From CBDBJK01 sp965206395 (GTDB lineage: Bacteria > Chloroflexota > Dehalococcoidia > Lucifugimonadales > CATOSD01), in assembly GCA_965206395.1 (NCBI GenBank), contig CBDBJK010000035.1, positions 186,001 to 250,000 of the forward strand: a stretch of 64,000 nucleotides of DNA. Reading direction: 5' to 3'. Shown piece by piece: positions 1 to 8,285 of the stretch (its first letter is position 1; the number at the start of each line of letters is the position of its first letter). The position numbers and the translations under genes are program-made. Below the pieces are notes generated by a model. That model saw only the letters and a list, made by a program, of their open reading frames with translations, did not search any database and was not told the origin of the DNA.

Positions 1-343
1 TTAAAGGCTCGTCTGGGGATATCCCGGCCAGTTTCAGCGCGAAATAGCACTCGGTTGAGGTGCTCAGGTCTCCCGAAGCGCCATAGAACTGCCCCCAGGT
101 GCCGTCGTCTCTTTGCTGGCTCAGGATGTGGTTTGCGACTTTTCGCATGCGCTTTTCGTCGGCAATACCCAGGAAGTGGGTCAGCAAAATATACTCGGCC
201 TCCATAGTGGGGTTAGACTCAAGCTCGCCCCACCAGTAACCATCTGAGTGTTGAACGCTCAACAAATAGCTATGAACCTGCTCAATTGTCCTATCCAATC
301 CAAACGGGCTGTGTATGATTTTTTGCTTATTCCTTACGTCCAT
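1..343 (-). CDS. shc: Squalene-hopene cyclase, N-terminal part (cut by window edge)
   Basis: Only the first 114 codons lie in the window; the gene continues past position 1. The protein begins MDVRNKQKIIHSPFGLDRTI and contains QHSDGYWWGELESNPTMEAE, the hallmark start of squalene-hopene cyclases, followed by a second repeat segment with QQRDDGTWG (a QW-type motif). The enzyme cyclises squalene to hopene at the membrane. It is the last visible gene of a minus-strand run with hpnG, hpnH and a polyprenyl synthase, with 52 bases between hpnG and this start. I chose the ATG at 343. The catalytic DxDD motif would lie outside the window, so activity cannot be judged. A related terpene cyclase is the main alternative, but the hpn neighbours favour Shc. 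Confidence 0.88.
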   Translation of the reverse strand, partial: MDVRNKQKIIHSPFGLDRTIEQVHSYLLSVQHSDGYWWGELESNPTMEAEYILLTHFLGIADEKRMRKVANHILSQQRDDGTWGQFYGASGDLSTSTECYFALKLAGISPDEPL

Positions 344-395
344 TATGAGAATGTCCGCCTCAGCCTGCTGTGAGTGTTCGAGCCAGTGGCTCGGC

Positions 396-1148
396 TTATG
401 TTAGCGTAATGAGAAATTCGGCCAGCGACGCCCTGGCAGCCTTTGCCTGCCCTGCTAGCTGAATGAGCTTTGGCGTCTCCATTGGTTTGGCGACGGCGTA
501 TTTAACAGCGCGCGCCCAGTTCGAGCCACTGTCCTCGCTTACGGATTCCTCGATGAAAGCGGGCAGGGTTTGCCCCACAGGGTCTAACACAGATCGCACC
601 ACCATATGTGGTATACCGTAAGATGCGGCGGTTTCGCTTACCCAGTAACTCTCCATGTCTATTATGCTCACCGGAAACGTACTACCTATCCAACTCTTCA
701 TCGAGCTTGTCGGCACGAACTGAGGGACTGAAAGACATCCGCAAGATGCGTCTCCCTCATACGGGCCGTCCATATCGGCTGGCATACCGTTCATCAAATT
801 GTCGCCCACGAGCACCCGCTCATTCGCGGAATCAGGACTCCAAAATGCCGCTGGCCCCTCAATCGACATGACCCGCTCGCACAAAAAAACATCTCCTGTG
901 CGAAGGCCCTCCTGCACTCCGCCCGCGAACCCGGCAGACACGATTAGCTCAAGATCATATCTCTCTGCTATCTGCCTAGTGGCTTCCGATGCTCGCTTCC
1001 TGCCTATACCGCCTTCGACCAGCACCACGTCCGGTTCTTTTTTGGATCGATAGTAACTCAAGTAGCCGCTGCGATCCGAGACTCGAAAACCGCCATGCCG
1101 CAGGTACTCGCGGACCTCCTCTTTGAACGCTGTGACGATGCCTAGCAA
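396..1148 (-). CDS. hpnG: HpnG-like nucleoside phosphorylase (adenosylhopane to ribosylhopane)
   Basis: A 250-residue protein of the PNP/MTA-SAH nucleosidase fold. Visible family features are the N-terminal GIVTAFKEE strand, the SAGFAGGV glycine loop, and the late SIIDMESYW segment that in this family binds the ribose. In hopanoid clusters this protein (HpnG) removes adenine from adenosylhopane made by HpnH. The start is TTG at 1148, with an AGAGG-type ribosome site about eight bases upstream; no better start is seen. It sits 29 bases after hpnH and 52 before shc, on the same strand. A futalosine-hydrolase-like or generic phosphorylase role is the alternative, but the direct hpnH-hpnG-shc context makes the hopanoid role most likely. 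Confidence 0.8.
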   Translation of the reverse strand: MLGIVTAFKEEVREYLRHGGFRVSDRSGYLSYYRSKKEPDVVLVEGGIGRKRASEATRQIAERYDLELIVSAGFAGGVQEGLRTGDVFLCERVMSIEGPAAFWSPDSANERVLVGDNLMNGMPADMDGPYEGDASCGCLSVPQFVPTSSMKSWIGSTFPVSIIDMESYWVSETAASYGIPHMVVRSVLDPVGQTLPAFIEESVSEDSGSNWARAVKYAVAKPMETPKLIQLAGQAKAARASLAEFLITLT

Positions 1149-1177
1149 TGTCTTAGCCTCTAAACCGCCTGAAAGCG

Positions 1178-2203
1178 TTATCCGGCCCCAATGCCGGAGT
1201 TCTTCACCGCGCCTTCTCTTATCATCTTGATGGCGTCTCTGGGGTTTTTAAGCGCCCCAAAGACGGAAGCGGACTCGAATCCGCAGTGCATCATGCAGTT
1301 AGCACATCTGGGGTCTTTGCCCACGCCGTAGCTTTCCCATAGCTCGTCGGAGTACAGGTCGTTGACGTCCTGCGTATGCCGGTCGCCGAGAAGGTAACAG
1401 GGTTCTCTCCAGCCCATAACAGTGTAAGTAGGATTCGACCAGGCGGTGCATTGATATTCACGGTTGCCCCTGAGGAACTCAAGGTAAAGCGGGTTGTTGT
1501 AAAATCGTAACTTACGTTTCGGGTCCAGCACGTTCTTGAATATTTCCCTCGCCTTCTGTCGCGAGATGAAAAGCTGCTGGTCGGGAACCATATCATACTG
1601 GTAGCCAGGGGATACCATCGAGCCTTCGATTCCCATTTTGGTCACCATAGTGAACATCTCGATGAGGTCGTCTTCGTCGCATCCATTGAAAACCGTCGTG
1701 TTCGTCGTTACTCTGTACCCTTTCTCCAGAGCGGACTCGATGCCCTTTATGGCTACTTTGAATACGCCCTTGCGGTACACCGATTTGTCGTGAGCCTCTT
1801 CCATACCGTCCAGATGCACGACGAAGCAGAAATACTTGGAAGGCGGGATGCTTTTCATAACCCGCTCCATCAGGAGTGCGTTCGTACAGAGATAGACGAA
1901 TTTCTTCGTGTCGGTAATGCGGCGGACGATTTCGTCAATCTGCGGATGGAGCGTCGGCTCGCCACCGGCGATGGAAACAATCGGCGCGCCAGATTCCTCC
2001 ACAGCCGCGATGCACTGGTCAACCGTCAGCATGGTCTCTATGACAGGCTCGTATTCCCTGATACGACCGCATCCGACACACGCCAGATTGCACTTTTCCA
2101 GAGGCTCAAGCATCGTAACCAGGGGGAAACGCTTGCGGCTGGTGACCTTCTTTTTCAAGATGTACCATCCTAGTCTAGCCGCCAACTCGAGTGGTCTAGC
2201 CAT
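1178..2203 (-). CDS. hpnH: Adenosyl-hopene transferase HpnH (radical SAM)
   Basis: A 341-residue radical SAM protein. The cluster motif CNLACVGC (Cys38, Cys42, Cys45) fits CxxxCxxC, and SIAGGEPTLH matches the GGEP SAM-binding motif. A C-terminal Cys-rich part (CANCMMHCGFE) is typical of HpnH. The enzyme joins a 5'-deoxyadenosyl group to diploptene, the first step to C35 hopanoids. The reading frame is open further upstream, but the ATG at 2203 has a strong GGAGAG ribosome site and gives MARPLELAARLGWY, the family's usual start, so I used it. It follows the polyprenyl synthase by 31 bases and precedes hpnG by 29, so the set is probably one operon. Confidence 0.9.
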   Translation of the reverse strand: MARPLELAARLGWYILKKKVTSRKRFPLVTMLEPLEKCNLACVGCGRIREYEPVIETMLTVDQCIAAVEESGAPIVSIAGGEPTLHPQIDEIVRRITDTKKFVYLCTNALLMERVMKSIPPSKYFCFVVHLDGMEEAHDKSVYRKGVFKVAIKGIESALEKGYRVTTNTTVFNGCDEDDLIEMFTMVTKMGIEGSMVSPGYQYDMVPDQQLFISRQKAREIFKNVLDPKRKLRFYNNPLYLEFLRGNREYQCTAWSNPTYTVMGWREPCYLLGDRHTQDVNDLYSDELWESYGVGKDPRCANCMMHCGFESASVFGALKNPRDAIKMIREGAVKNSGIGAG

Positions 2204-2234
2204 TAGGCTCTCCTTCCGAGCGTCACCGCTCGTC

Positions 2235-3308
2235 CTAGTGCTGTCTGACAAGCAAGAAGTGAACCAGGTCCTCTGTCTCTCTGCGTATGTCCGGGGCCAA
2301 CTCGACCCCGGATAGGGCCTCCATTGCCATATCGGAGTGTTCCTGTGCGAGCTTCTGAGCATAGCCCTTGACGTTGACTCGCTCCATCACCTTTAGAACG
2401 TCTGAGACATCGTCGTCGCTCAATTGCTCTTTCTGATAAATGCAGTCGAGCAACTGCTTGTCTTCAGGGTCAGCTCGAGACATCGCGTAAACCACCGGAA
2501 GAGAGTTCTTCTTTCGGCGAATATCAGCGCCAACCGGCTTGCCGGTGGTCTCCTCATTGCCCCACACACCCAGAACGTCATCTCGAATCTGGAATACATA
2601 ACCGAGCGATCTGCCAAATACTCGGAACGCCTCAATTGTCGTTTCATCTCTGGTGCCGATGGCGGCTCCGAGGTTTACGGAGCATCGTATTAGCGCTCCA
2701 GTTTTCTTCGAGATCATGTCCAGGTAGTCGTCAATAGCGATGTCTGGGCGTCCCTCGTATGAAATGTCGAGGTATTGCCCCTCGATCATTTCCAGATAGG
2801 CTTCTGTTAACATTCCTACGACTGCCAATGCCTGGTCGATTCCTACTCCCTCATCAACAAGACGCTGAAGCGACGTATCAGCGACCACCCTGAGAACATT
2901 GCCAGCTAAAAGGGCCTTAGGCACTCCCCACATGGCCCACAAAGTCGGGCGGTGATGGCGTGTTTCATCGTGGTCTTGGATGTCGTCATGGATCAAAGAG
3001 AAGCTGTGGATTAGCTCTAAGGCGACGGCGGCGGGCATAGCCTTGCTTATGGAGCCACCAGTGGCCTCGCAGCCGAAAAGACAGAGCGTAGGCCGCAGAG
3101 CCTTGCCTTCTGTCGCGGCACAGGGGTTGCCTTCGGCGTCAACCCAGCCCATGTTATACCTTAGCATGTCGTACACAGGCATGTTGCCTCCCGACAGGCT
3201 GAAGCGCAACGCGTCGCTGATAAGCGTCCTGTATCTCTGGAGCATACCAGGAAGTCCGTCTGCCAAGTAGATGGGAGAGTTAGTCAAGTGAGCGCCCTCA
3301 GGGTTCAA
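2235..3308 (-). CDS. Polyprenyl (farnesyl/geranylgeranyl) diphosphate synthase
   Basis: A 357-residue trans-prenyltransferase. The first aspartate-rich motif is DDIQD (residues 108-112) after LIHSFSLIH, and the second is IRDDVLG followed by KPVGADIRRKKNSLP. These bind Mg-diphosphate and the lysines contact substrate. The enzyme condenses isopentenyl diphosphate with allylic diphosphates; chain length cannot be fixed by eye. It is first in the run ahead of hpnH-hpnG-shc, which suggests it supplies farnesyl diphosphate for squalene and hopanoids, although quinone or carotenoid side chains remain possible. The ATG at 3308 was chosen because it is the first start in the frame and leaves a full-length family N-terminus. 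Confidence 0.88.
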   Translation of the reverse strand: MNPEGAHLTNSPIYLADGLPGMLQRYRTLISDALRFSLSGGNMPVYDMLRYNMGWVDAEGNPCAATEGKALRPTLCLFGCEATGGSISKAMPAAVALELIHSFSLIHDDIQDHDETRHHRPTLWAMWGVPKALLAGNVLRVVADTSLQRLVDEGVGIDQALAVVGMLTEAYLEMIEGQYLDISYEGRPDIAIDDYLDMISKKTGALIRCSVNLGAAIGTRDETTIEAFRVFGRSLGYVFQIRDDVLGVWGNEETTGKPVGADIRRKKNSLPVVYAMSRADPEDKQLLDCIYQKEQLSDDDVSDVLKVMERVNVKGYAQKLAQEHSDMAMEALSGVELAPDIRRETEDLVHFLLVRQH

Positions 3309-3710
3309 TTACATGAAATCTTTATGGTATAAGAGGCCGCGCCAAGCGCCTTATAAATCCGTTTCCCCATCATATCTACCAACGCCTTCGCCTATGTTGG
3401 CTAGCTCTATAACGGGAGAGCAGACTACATAGTATTGCGATGCCAAATCCTAGCATTCATAACACAAGGTGTCAATATACTTAGGCTTGAATTATAATTG
3501 ACTGGATGAATCGAATACATGGGCTATACAGGAAATTGCTGCCAGGGACATTGTGGAATTTTTCACTTGCAATCCTTTGATGCCCTATGTTATATTTCAC
3601 CAAAGCCTGTATTTCGGCTTCCAGCCAATGATAGCAGTGTGCCGATGGCACCACGTGTATAGGTCTTATCGGAGTTGATTTGACACGACGATCAGGATTT
3701 TCGGTGACAA
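3309..3710. other. Intergenic region between the hopanoid operon and the nuo operon
   Basis: About 400 bases between two divergent operons with no convincing gene. It must hold both promoters. A perfect TATAAT lies at 3493-3498 on the plus strand, but 17 bases upstream the -35 match is poor, and it would leave a leader of roughly 200 bases before nuoA. A TTGACA occurs at 3680-3685 without a partner -10. No riboswitch or RNA gene is recognised. Confidence 0.4.
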
Positions 3711-4112
3711 ATGCCTGAGCTTGACGACTACTTTCGCCAGTACGGAATAATCGCTATATTCGCGGCCATCGCCGTTGCAGTCCCTACAGGGATGTTAATG
3801 ATGTCCTGGATGCTTTCCATTGTGAAGATCAGGCCGTACAATCCGAGCTTCATAAAAAAGAGCATCTACGAGTGCGGATTCGAAACCCTCTCAGGTAAAT
3901 GGAGCCAGTTCAATTTCAAGTACTACGCGCTGGCGTTGGACTTCGTGATATTTGACGTAGAGGTAGTGTTCCTCTTTCCCTGGGCCGCGAGCTTCGGCAT
4001 CTTATCTATACAGTTTGGGCTTTCCGTCCTGTTTGCGATGTTCGTGTTTTTGGGAATCCTGACATTGGGCTGGGTCTATGCCTGGCGCAAGGGGTCGCTG
4101 CAATGGAGTTGA
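3711..4112 (+). CDS. nuoA: NADH-quinone oxidoreductase subunit A
   Basis: A 133-residue membrane protein with three hydrophobic helices. The diagnostic segments IYECGFE and LDFVIFDVEVVFLFPWA are the conserved TMH1-2 loop and the acidic second helix of NuoA/ND3. That loop sits at the junction between the peripheral and membrane arms and affects quinone-site coupling. It is the first gene of the nuo operon, with its stop only two bases before the preferred nuoB start. Length is normal for the family. The start is the ATG at 3711. Confidence 0.95.
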   Translation: MPELDDYFRQYGIIAIFAAIAVAVPTGMLMMSWMLSIVKIRPYNPSFIKKSIYECGFETLSGKWSQFNFKYYALALDFVIFDVEVVFLFPWAASFGILSIQFGLSVLFAMFVFLGILTLGWVYAWRKGSLQWS

Positions 4113-4114
4113 GC

Positions 4115-4744
4115 ATGAGCGAAGACCACAACGAGACAACCAGCCTCAGAATCCCACTGTACGAAACTACCTGGGACGTGGACAGGTCTGAAGGCGAGGC
4201 CGTTAACGACCTCAAGGCGACTCACACAGAGGCTTTGTCTGACCCTATCATAGAGGTTCCAGACGATCTCAAGCACAACCTGACTGTCACGTCGGTGGAC
4301 GCTCTGATTAACTGGGGCAGGAAATCGTCTGTGTGGCCCCTCACCTTCGGCCTCGCGTGCTGTGCATTTGAAATGATTGCCAGCGCGATGTCCAGGTTCG
4401 ACATCGCCCGCTTTGGAATGGAGGCGTTTCGCCCCACTCCACGGCAGGCTGACTTGATGATAGTGGCGGGAACCGTGACATGGAAAATGGCCCCCGCAAT
4501 TCTGAGAGTGTACGAGCAGATGGCTGACCCCAAGTGGGTGATCTCGATGGGCGTGTGCGCCACAAGCGGGGGGCCTTATTACGGCTCGTACAGCGTAGTG
4601 CCAGGAGTCAACCACATCGTGCCGGTCGATGTTTACGTTCCGGGATGTCCACCTCGTCCAGATGCCCTCTTATATGGAGTGATGCGGTTGCATGAGAAGA
4701 TCAAGCGCTACTCTATCAGGGATAAGGCAGCAGGCGGGCGATGA
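4115..4744 (+). CDS. nuoB: NADH-quinone oxidoreductase subunit B (cluster N2)
   Basis: Carries the terminal [4Fe-4S] cluster N2 that hands electrons to quinone. The Cys ligands are visible in FGLACCAFEM (tandem Cys), GVCATSGG and VPGCPPRPD. An N-terminal extension of about 50 residues precedes the conserved NWGRKSSVWP core segment. I prefer the ATG at 4115 (MSEDHNE) because a GGAG lies six bases upstream; an ATG at 4103 overlapping nuoA would add four residues. The 3' end overlaps nuoC by four bases (ATGA), indicating translational coupling. Soluble arm, cytoplasmic face. Confidence 0.95.
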   Translation: MSEDHNETTSLRIPLYETTWDVDRSEGEAVNDLKATHTEALSDPIIEVPDDLKHNLTVTSVDALINWGRKSSVWPLTFGLACCAFEMIASAMSRFDIARFGMEAFRPTPRQADLMIVAGTVTWKMAPAILRVYEQMADPKWVISMGVCATSGGPYYGSYSVVPGVNHIVPVDVYVPGCPPRPDALLYGVMRLHEKIKRYSIRDKAAGGR

Positions 4745-5184
4745 CCAGAGCGTTGCTCGGAGAGGATGTAGCTCGTCGCATTAACGATGCGCACCCTGGG
4801 GCTGCCACTCAGTCTAACCAGACCGACGTTTGGCTGAAGCTCGACTCTTTGTCCGAAGTCGCCCGCTTCCTTAAGGAAACGCCTGACCTCGATTTTTCCT
4901 TCCTCACTGCAATTACGGGCGTGGATTACGTTGAGTATTTCGAGCTTATCTATCATCTGCTGTCCATGAGACGCAACCACAGCATCGTCCTGAAAACGCG
5001 GTGCTCCGGCAGAGATGAACCAACTGCCCCGTCACTCGTGAGCTTGTGGCAGGGTGCTGACCTTCAAGAGCGAGAGATATGGGACCTGCTTGGCATCAAT
5101 TTCAAAGGACACCCGAACATGAAGCGTGTTCTGCTCTGGGAAGGCTTTCCCGGCCATCCACTAAGGAAAGATTTTCTCGGTTAG
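4741..5184 (+). CDS. nuoC: NADH-quinone oxidoreductase subunit C (30 kDa)
   Basis: A 147-residue protein of the 30-kDa complex I family, lacking redox cofactors, which packs against NuoD and NuoB. The conserved C-terminal signature is recognisable as LQEREIWDLLGINFKGHPN and then LLWEGFPGHPLRKDF. The start ATG overlaps the nuoB stop. At 147 residues it is toward the short end of the family, being essentially just the core domain. NuoC and NuoD are separate genes here, unlike the fused form of some proteobacteria. The gap to nuoD holds a GC-rich palindromic repeat. Confidence 0.93.
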   Translation: MTRALLGEDVARRINDAHPGAATQSNQTDVWLKLDSLSEVARFLKETPDLDFSFLTAITGVDYVEYFELIYHLLSMRRNHSIVLKTRCSGRDEPTAPSLVSLWQGADLQEREIWDLLGINFKGHPNMKRVLLWEGFPGHPLRKDFLG

Positions 5185-5198
5185 GAAGGGGAAGGACA

Positions 5199-5248
5199 CC
5201 CTCACCTCTCCTTCCCCCTTGATGGGGGAAGGCTGGGATGGGGGTGAG
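5199..5248. repeat. GC-rich palindromic intergenic repeat (copy A)
   Basis: Between nuoC and nuoD. An inner stem pairs CCTTCCCCC (5210-5218) with GGGGGAAGG (5224-5232) around a TTGAT loop. Outer parts read CCCTCACC at 5199 and GGGGTGAG at 5241, imperfectly complementary. A related nested palindrome with the same CCTCACC/GGGTGAGG outer arms lies at 53379-53459, so this is likely a dispersed REP-like element. Within an operon it could act as an mRNA stabiliser or attenuator. Confidence 0.6.
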
Positions 5249-5296
5249 ACGTAAGCCGTTTATTCGATTGGAATATTAGCAACCCACTTGGAAGAT

Positions 5297-6400
5297 ATGG
5301 CGATAAGAACAGAGCCGGTAACTATCAACCTTGGGCCTCAGCACCCCAGCACTCACGGGGTGTTCAGGTTGAGGGTGACTTTTGACGGCGAGGAAGTGCT
5401 GGACGTCGAGCCGGTCATCGGCTACATGCATCGAGGCACTGAAAAGCTCGCCGAGTCCAGAACATATGTCCAGATCATTACCTTGACTGATAGGATGGAC
5501 TGGCTTGCCAGCATGTCCAACAACCTCGCGTATGTCAGGACGGTGGAAAAGCTCGGCGGCATCGAAGTGCCTGAGCGAGCCATGCACCTTCGCGTCATCA
5601 GCGCCGAGCTTCAGCGCATCGCCAGCCACCTGATGGCGACGGGCTTCCTTGTGAACGACCTGGGCGCGTTTGCTACTCCTTTGATGTATTGTTTCCGCGA
5701 GCGAGAGCGCATCCTCGATATGTTTGAGATGCTGTGCGGTGCACGGCTTACACTCAGCTACATGCGTCCGGGTGGCGTTTTACAGGATGCACCCGAAGAG
5801 TTTTGGACTGCGCTCGATATTTTCTTGAGAGACATGCCGGAATATATCGACGACCTGGAAGGGTTGATAACGAACAACGAGATTGTGCTGGCCCGAACGC
5901 GGAACGTGGGCATCCTGTCTGCCGAGCGAGCCATTAATGCTTCGATAACAGGCCCAATGCTCAGGGCTTCGGGCGTTCAATGGGACATCAGGAAGGCAGA
6001 CCCTTACGAGATATACGACAGGTTCGAGTTCGACATTCCCATCGGTGCAGTCGGCGACACCTTCGACCGCTATATCGTGCGCATTCAAGAGATGCGAGAG
6101 AGCCTAAAGATCGTCAGACAGTGTGTCGCGGCTATTCCAGATGGGCCTGTAAAGACAGAAGGGCCGTTTTTCATCAGACCCCCGGAGGGCGACGCATACG
6201 CATGTGTGGAAGGGCCGAAGGGAGAGCTTGGATTTTACATCGTAAGCGACAATGGCATCATGCCGTACAGGTGCAAAGTCCGCGCGCCTTCGTTCATCAA
6301 TCTGACGGCCCTGCGCGAGATGACCGTAGGCTGGAAAATGGGCGACCTTATCGCTATATTAGGTTCCATTGACATCGTTCTTGGTGAGGTAGACCGGTAG
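5297..6400 (+). CDS. nuoD: NADH-quinone oxidoreductase subunit D (49 kDa)
   Basis: The 49-kDa subunit, descended from NiFe-hydrogenase large subunits, which forms the quinone pocket with NuoB. INLGPQHPSTHGVFR is the conserved N-terminal motif (the His of GPQHPSTHG contacts the quinone), and VIGYMHRGTEKLAE and the C-terminal ILGSIDIVLGEVDR are family signatures. The hydrogenase Ni-binding cysteines are absent, as expected. The ATG at 5297 is preferred; a TTG at 5288 would add three residues, and neither has an ideal ribosome site. The stop overlaps the nuoH start by one base. NuoE, F and G, which would usually follow, are not here. Confidence 0.95.
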   Translation: MAIRTEPVTINLGPQHPSTHGVFRLRVTFDGEEVLDVEPVIGYMHRGTEKLAESRTYVQIITLTDRMDWLASMSNNLAYVRTVEKLGGIEVPERAMHLRVISAELQRIASHLMATGFLVNDLGAFATPLMYCFRERERILDMFEMLCGARLTLSYMRPGGVLQDAPEEFWTALDIFLRDMPEYIDDLEGLITNNEIVLARTRNVGILSAERAINASITGPMLRASGVQWDIRKADPYEIYDRFEFDIPIGAVGDTFDRYIVRIQEMRESLKIVRQCVAAIPDGPVKTEGPFFIRPPEGDAYACVEGPKGELGFYIVSDNGIMPYRCKVRAPSFINLTALREMTVGWKMGDLIAILGSIDIVLGEVDR

Positions 6401-7611
6401 TGGAAACCGTACAGTCGGCAGGATTCCTGGACTTCCTGAGCATTTACAACTTCTTTGACGACCTGCTTCCTGAAAGCCTGGACTGGGTGGCTTATGGTAT
6501 AGCGGCGGCTCTGCTTGCGTTCATTGTCGTAAATGCACTGGTCATGGCGACGGCGTTGAATACCTGGTTCGAGCGGCGCGCAATAGGCCGTTTCCAATCA
6601 AGGCTAGGCCCGAATCGCTGGGGGCCTTTCGGGATGTTCCAACCGCTCGCAGACACCATCAAGATGGCCACAAAAGAGGACACCGTTCCGGGGGATGCAG
6701 ACCGCCCTGTGTTCAACGTTGCGCCTGTCGTCCTGGTTGTCGGAACCGTACTCGGCGTCGCGGTCATACCCTTTGGCGACGATTCTTTTCTGGGCAAGCT
6801 GAACGTCGGGATTCTGTTCATCCTCGGCGTATCGTCCATGAACACGATTGCCATCATCATGGGTGGCTGGGCGTCGCGCAACAAGTACGCGATGCTCGGA
6901 GCAATGCGTGGCGTGGCGATGCTCGTTAGCTACGAGATACCAATGGCCCTGGCGATAGTAGGCATTCCTCTGGTCGCAGGCTCGCTTGCCATGTCCGACA
7001 TCGTGAACGCGCAAAACATCCCCTTCCTGCTGGTGCAGCCCTTGGGATTCTTCGTGTTCCTTGCAGCCGCTACAGCCGAGATGAGCCGCACTCCGTTCGA
7101 CCAGATCGAGGCCGAATCTGAGCTAGGTTCCGGTTATCACACCGAGTACAGCGGCATGAAGTTCGCCGTCTTCCAGCTTGCCGAGTTCATGGCCCCGGTC
7201 GTGACGGCTATCATCGTCACAACGCTTTTTCTTAGTGGCACGCGTGGATTCTCGCCTATACCCGGACAGATATGGTTCATCCTAAAAGTCTTCCTTGTGG
7301 TGTTCGGTCTGCTGTGGTTCAGGGCCACGTGGCCCCGGCTGAGAGTAGACCAGATTATGCAATTTGCCTGGAAGGGCCTGTTCGCGCTTGCGCTATTCAA
7401 CATCTTCTTGATCGCCACTGAGGTGCAGCTCTTGCAAGACGACGCAGGCAAGCTTTCAACCAACGCGATGTGGCTGATGGCGGCTATAAACTGGGTCGTC
7501 ACGGTTACGGCCATCGTCGTAATCGCCAACATCCTTGGGCAACGGAAGCTCAAGCGTCCAACGCCTGTGCCATCGCCGCTCGCAAACATGAATCCTGTGG
7601 AGGCCGACTAG
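6400..7611 (+). CDS. nuoH: NADH-quinone oxidoreductase subunit H
   Basis: A 403-residue polytopic membrane protein (about eight helices) forming the entrance to the quinone channel. The conserved ERRAIGRFQSRLGPNRWGPF loop after helix 1 and the TPFDQIEAESELGSGYHTEY loop with its run of acidic residues are the family signatures. The start is a GTG that overlaps the last base of the nuoD stop codon. It is followed two bases later by nuoI. Length and motifs are normal, so it is expected to be functional. Confidence 0.95.
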   Translation: METVQSAGFLDFLSIYNFFDDLLPESLDWVAYGIAAALLAFIVVNALVMATALNTWFERRAIGRFQSRLGPNRWGPFGMFQPLADTIKMATKEDTVPGDADRPVFNVAPVVLVVGTVLGVAVIPFGDDSFLGKLNVGILFILGVSSMNTIAIIMGGWASRNKYAMLGAMRGVAMLVSYEIPMALAIVGIPLVAGSLAMSDIVNAQNIPFLLVQPLGFFVFLAAATAEMSRTPFDQIEAESELGSGYHTEYSGMKFAVFQLAEFMAPVVTAIIVTTLFLSGTRGFSPIPGQIWFILKVFLVVFGLLWFRATWPRLRVDQIMQFAWKGLFALALFNIFLIATEVQLLQDDAGKLSTNAMWLMAAINWVVTVTAIVVIANILGQRKLKRPTPVPSPLANMNPVEAD

Positions 7612-7613
7612 AT

Positions 7614-8285
7614 ATGTACGGATTTGGTATGGCAAGAGGCCTCGCGGTAACTATGAAGAACTTGGTGCTTCCGAATCGTAAGTTCACTTTGCATCAGTAT
7701 CCAGATCGGAAGATTGGGCTTTTGGGACTGGCGAAGGAGGCCGATACCAACGTTTTCAGTTACTTGATGAAAGAACCGAAGAAGTCTATCAAGGCACTGG
7801 TCGGGCTGGAATCGGTCGAAGATAGATTCCCTCAGCACCCCCGATTTCGAGGCGAGGAGTTTAGCTGGTACGAGCAACGTTGCACCGGATGCGCTAGCTG
7901 CGCCAAATACTGCCCGCTCGGCATCATCCGCATTGTCACAGAGCCTAGTGGAGACGCAATGCAGGAAGGCGAGAAGTACGCGATTGAGGTGTTTGACATA
8001 GACATTGGTCGCTGTATGTTCTGCGGCCTCTGCGTGGAGGCGTGCCCGTACGACGCGCTGCACATGGGCAGTGGCTTCGAGGAAGGGCAGTATCGCAGGA
8101 CAGACCTGATTATCGGTATGGAACGTTTGAAGGAAGCGCCCAAGCACCCGAGCACGTGGTTTCGTCCTCAGTTAGAAACAAAGCGCTATCAGCCACTTGA
8201 AGAAGGGGAAGCGGAATGGAAGGACGTTGGCCGCCACGAGCAGCCAACAGACGAAGACCTTGAGGAGAAGTGGGCCAAGCGATGA
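7614..8285 (+). CDS. nuoI: NADH-quinone oxidoreductase subunit I (2 x [4Fe-4S])
   Basis: A 223-residue ferredoxin-like subunit that carries clusters N6a and N6b. Two CxxCxxCxxxCP motifs are visible, CTGCASCAKYCP and CMFCGLCVEACP, in the order expected. The frame is open far upstream inside nuoH, but ATG 7614 (MYGFGMARGL) directly after nuoH with a GGAGG site is the sensible start. The first ATG of nuoJ overlaps this stop. With nuoEFG missing, NuoI is the likely docking point for whatever electron donor (for example a ferredoxin) feeds the complex. Confidence 0.94.
   Translation: MYGFGMARGLAVTMKNLVLPNRKFTLHQYPDRKIGLLGLAKEADTNVFSYLMKEPKKSIKALVGLESVEDRFPQHPRFRGEEFSWYEQRCTGCASCAKYCPLGIIRIVTEPSGDAMQEGEKYAIEVFDIDIGRCMFCGLCVEACPYDALHMGSGFEEGQYRRTDLIIGMERLKEAPKHPSTWFRPQLETKRYQPLEEGEAEWKDVGRHEQPTDEDLEEKWAKR

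Noticed and set aside
3680..3685. TTGACA before nuoA as a promoter
   Set aside because: At 17 bases downstream the sequence is GGTGAC, not a -10, and it would start transcription at the gene.
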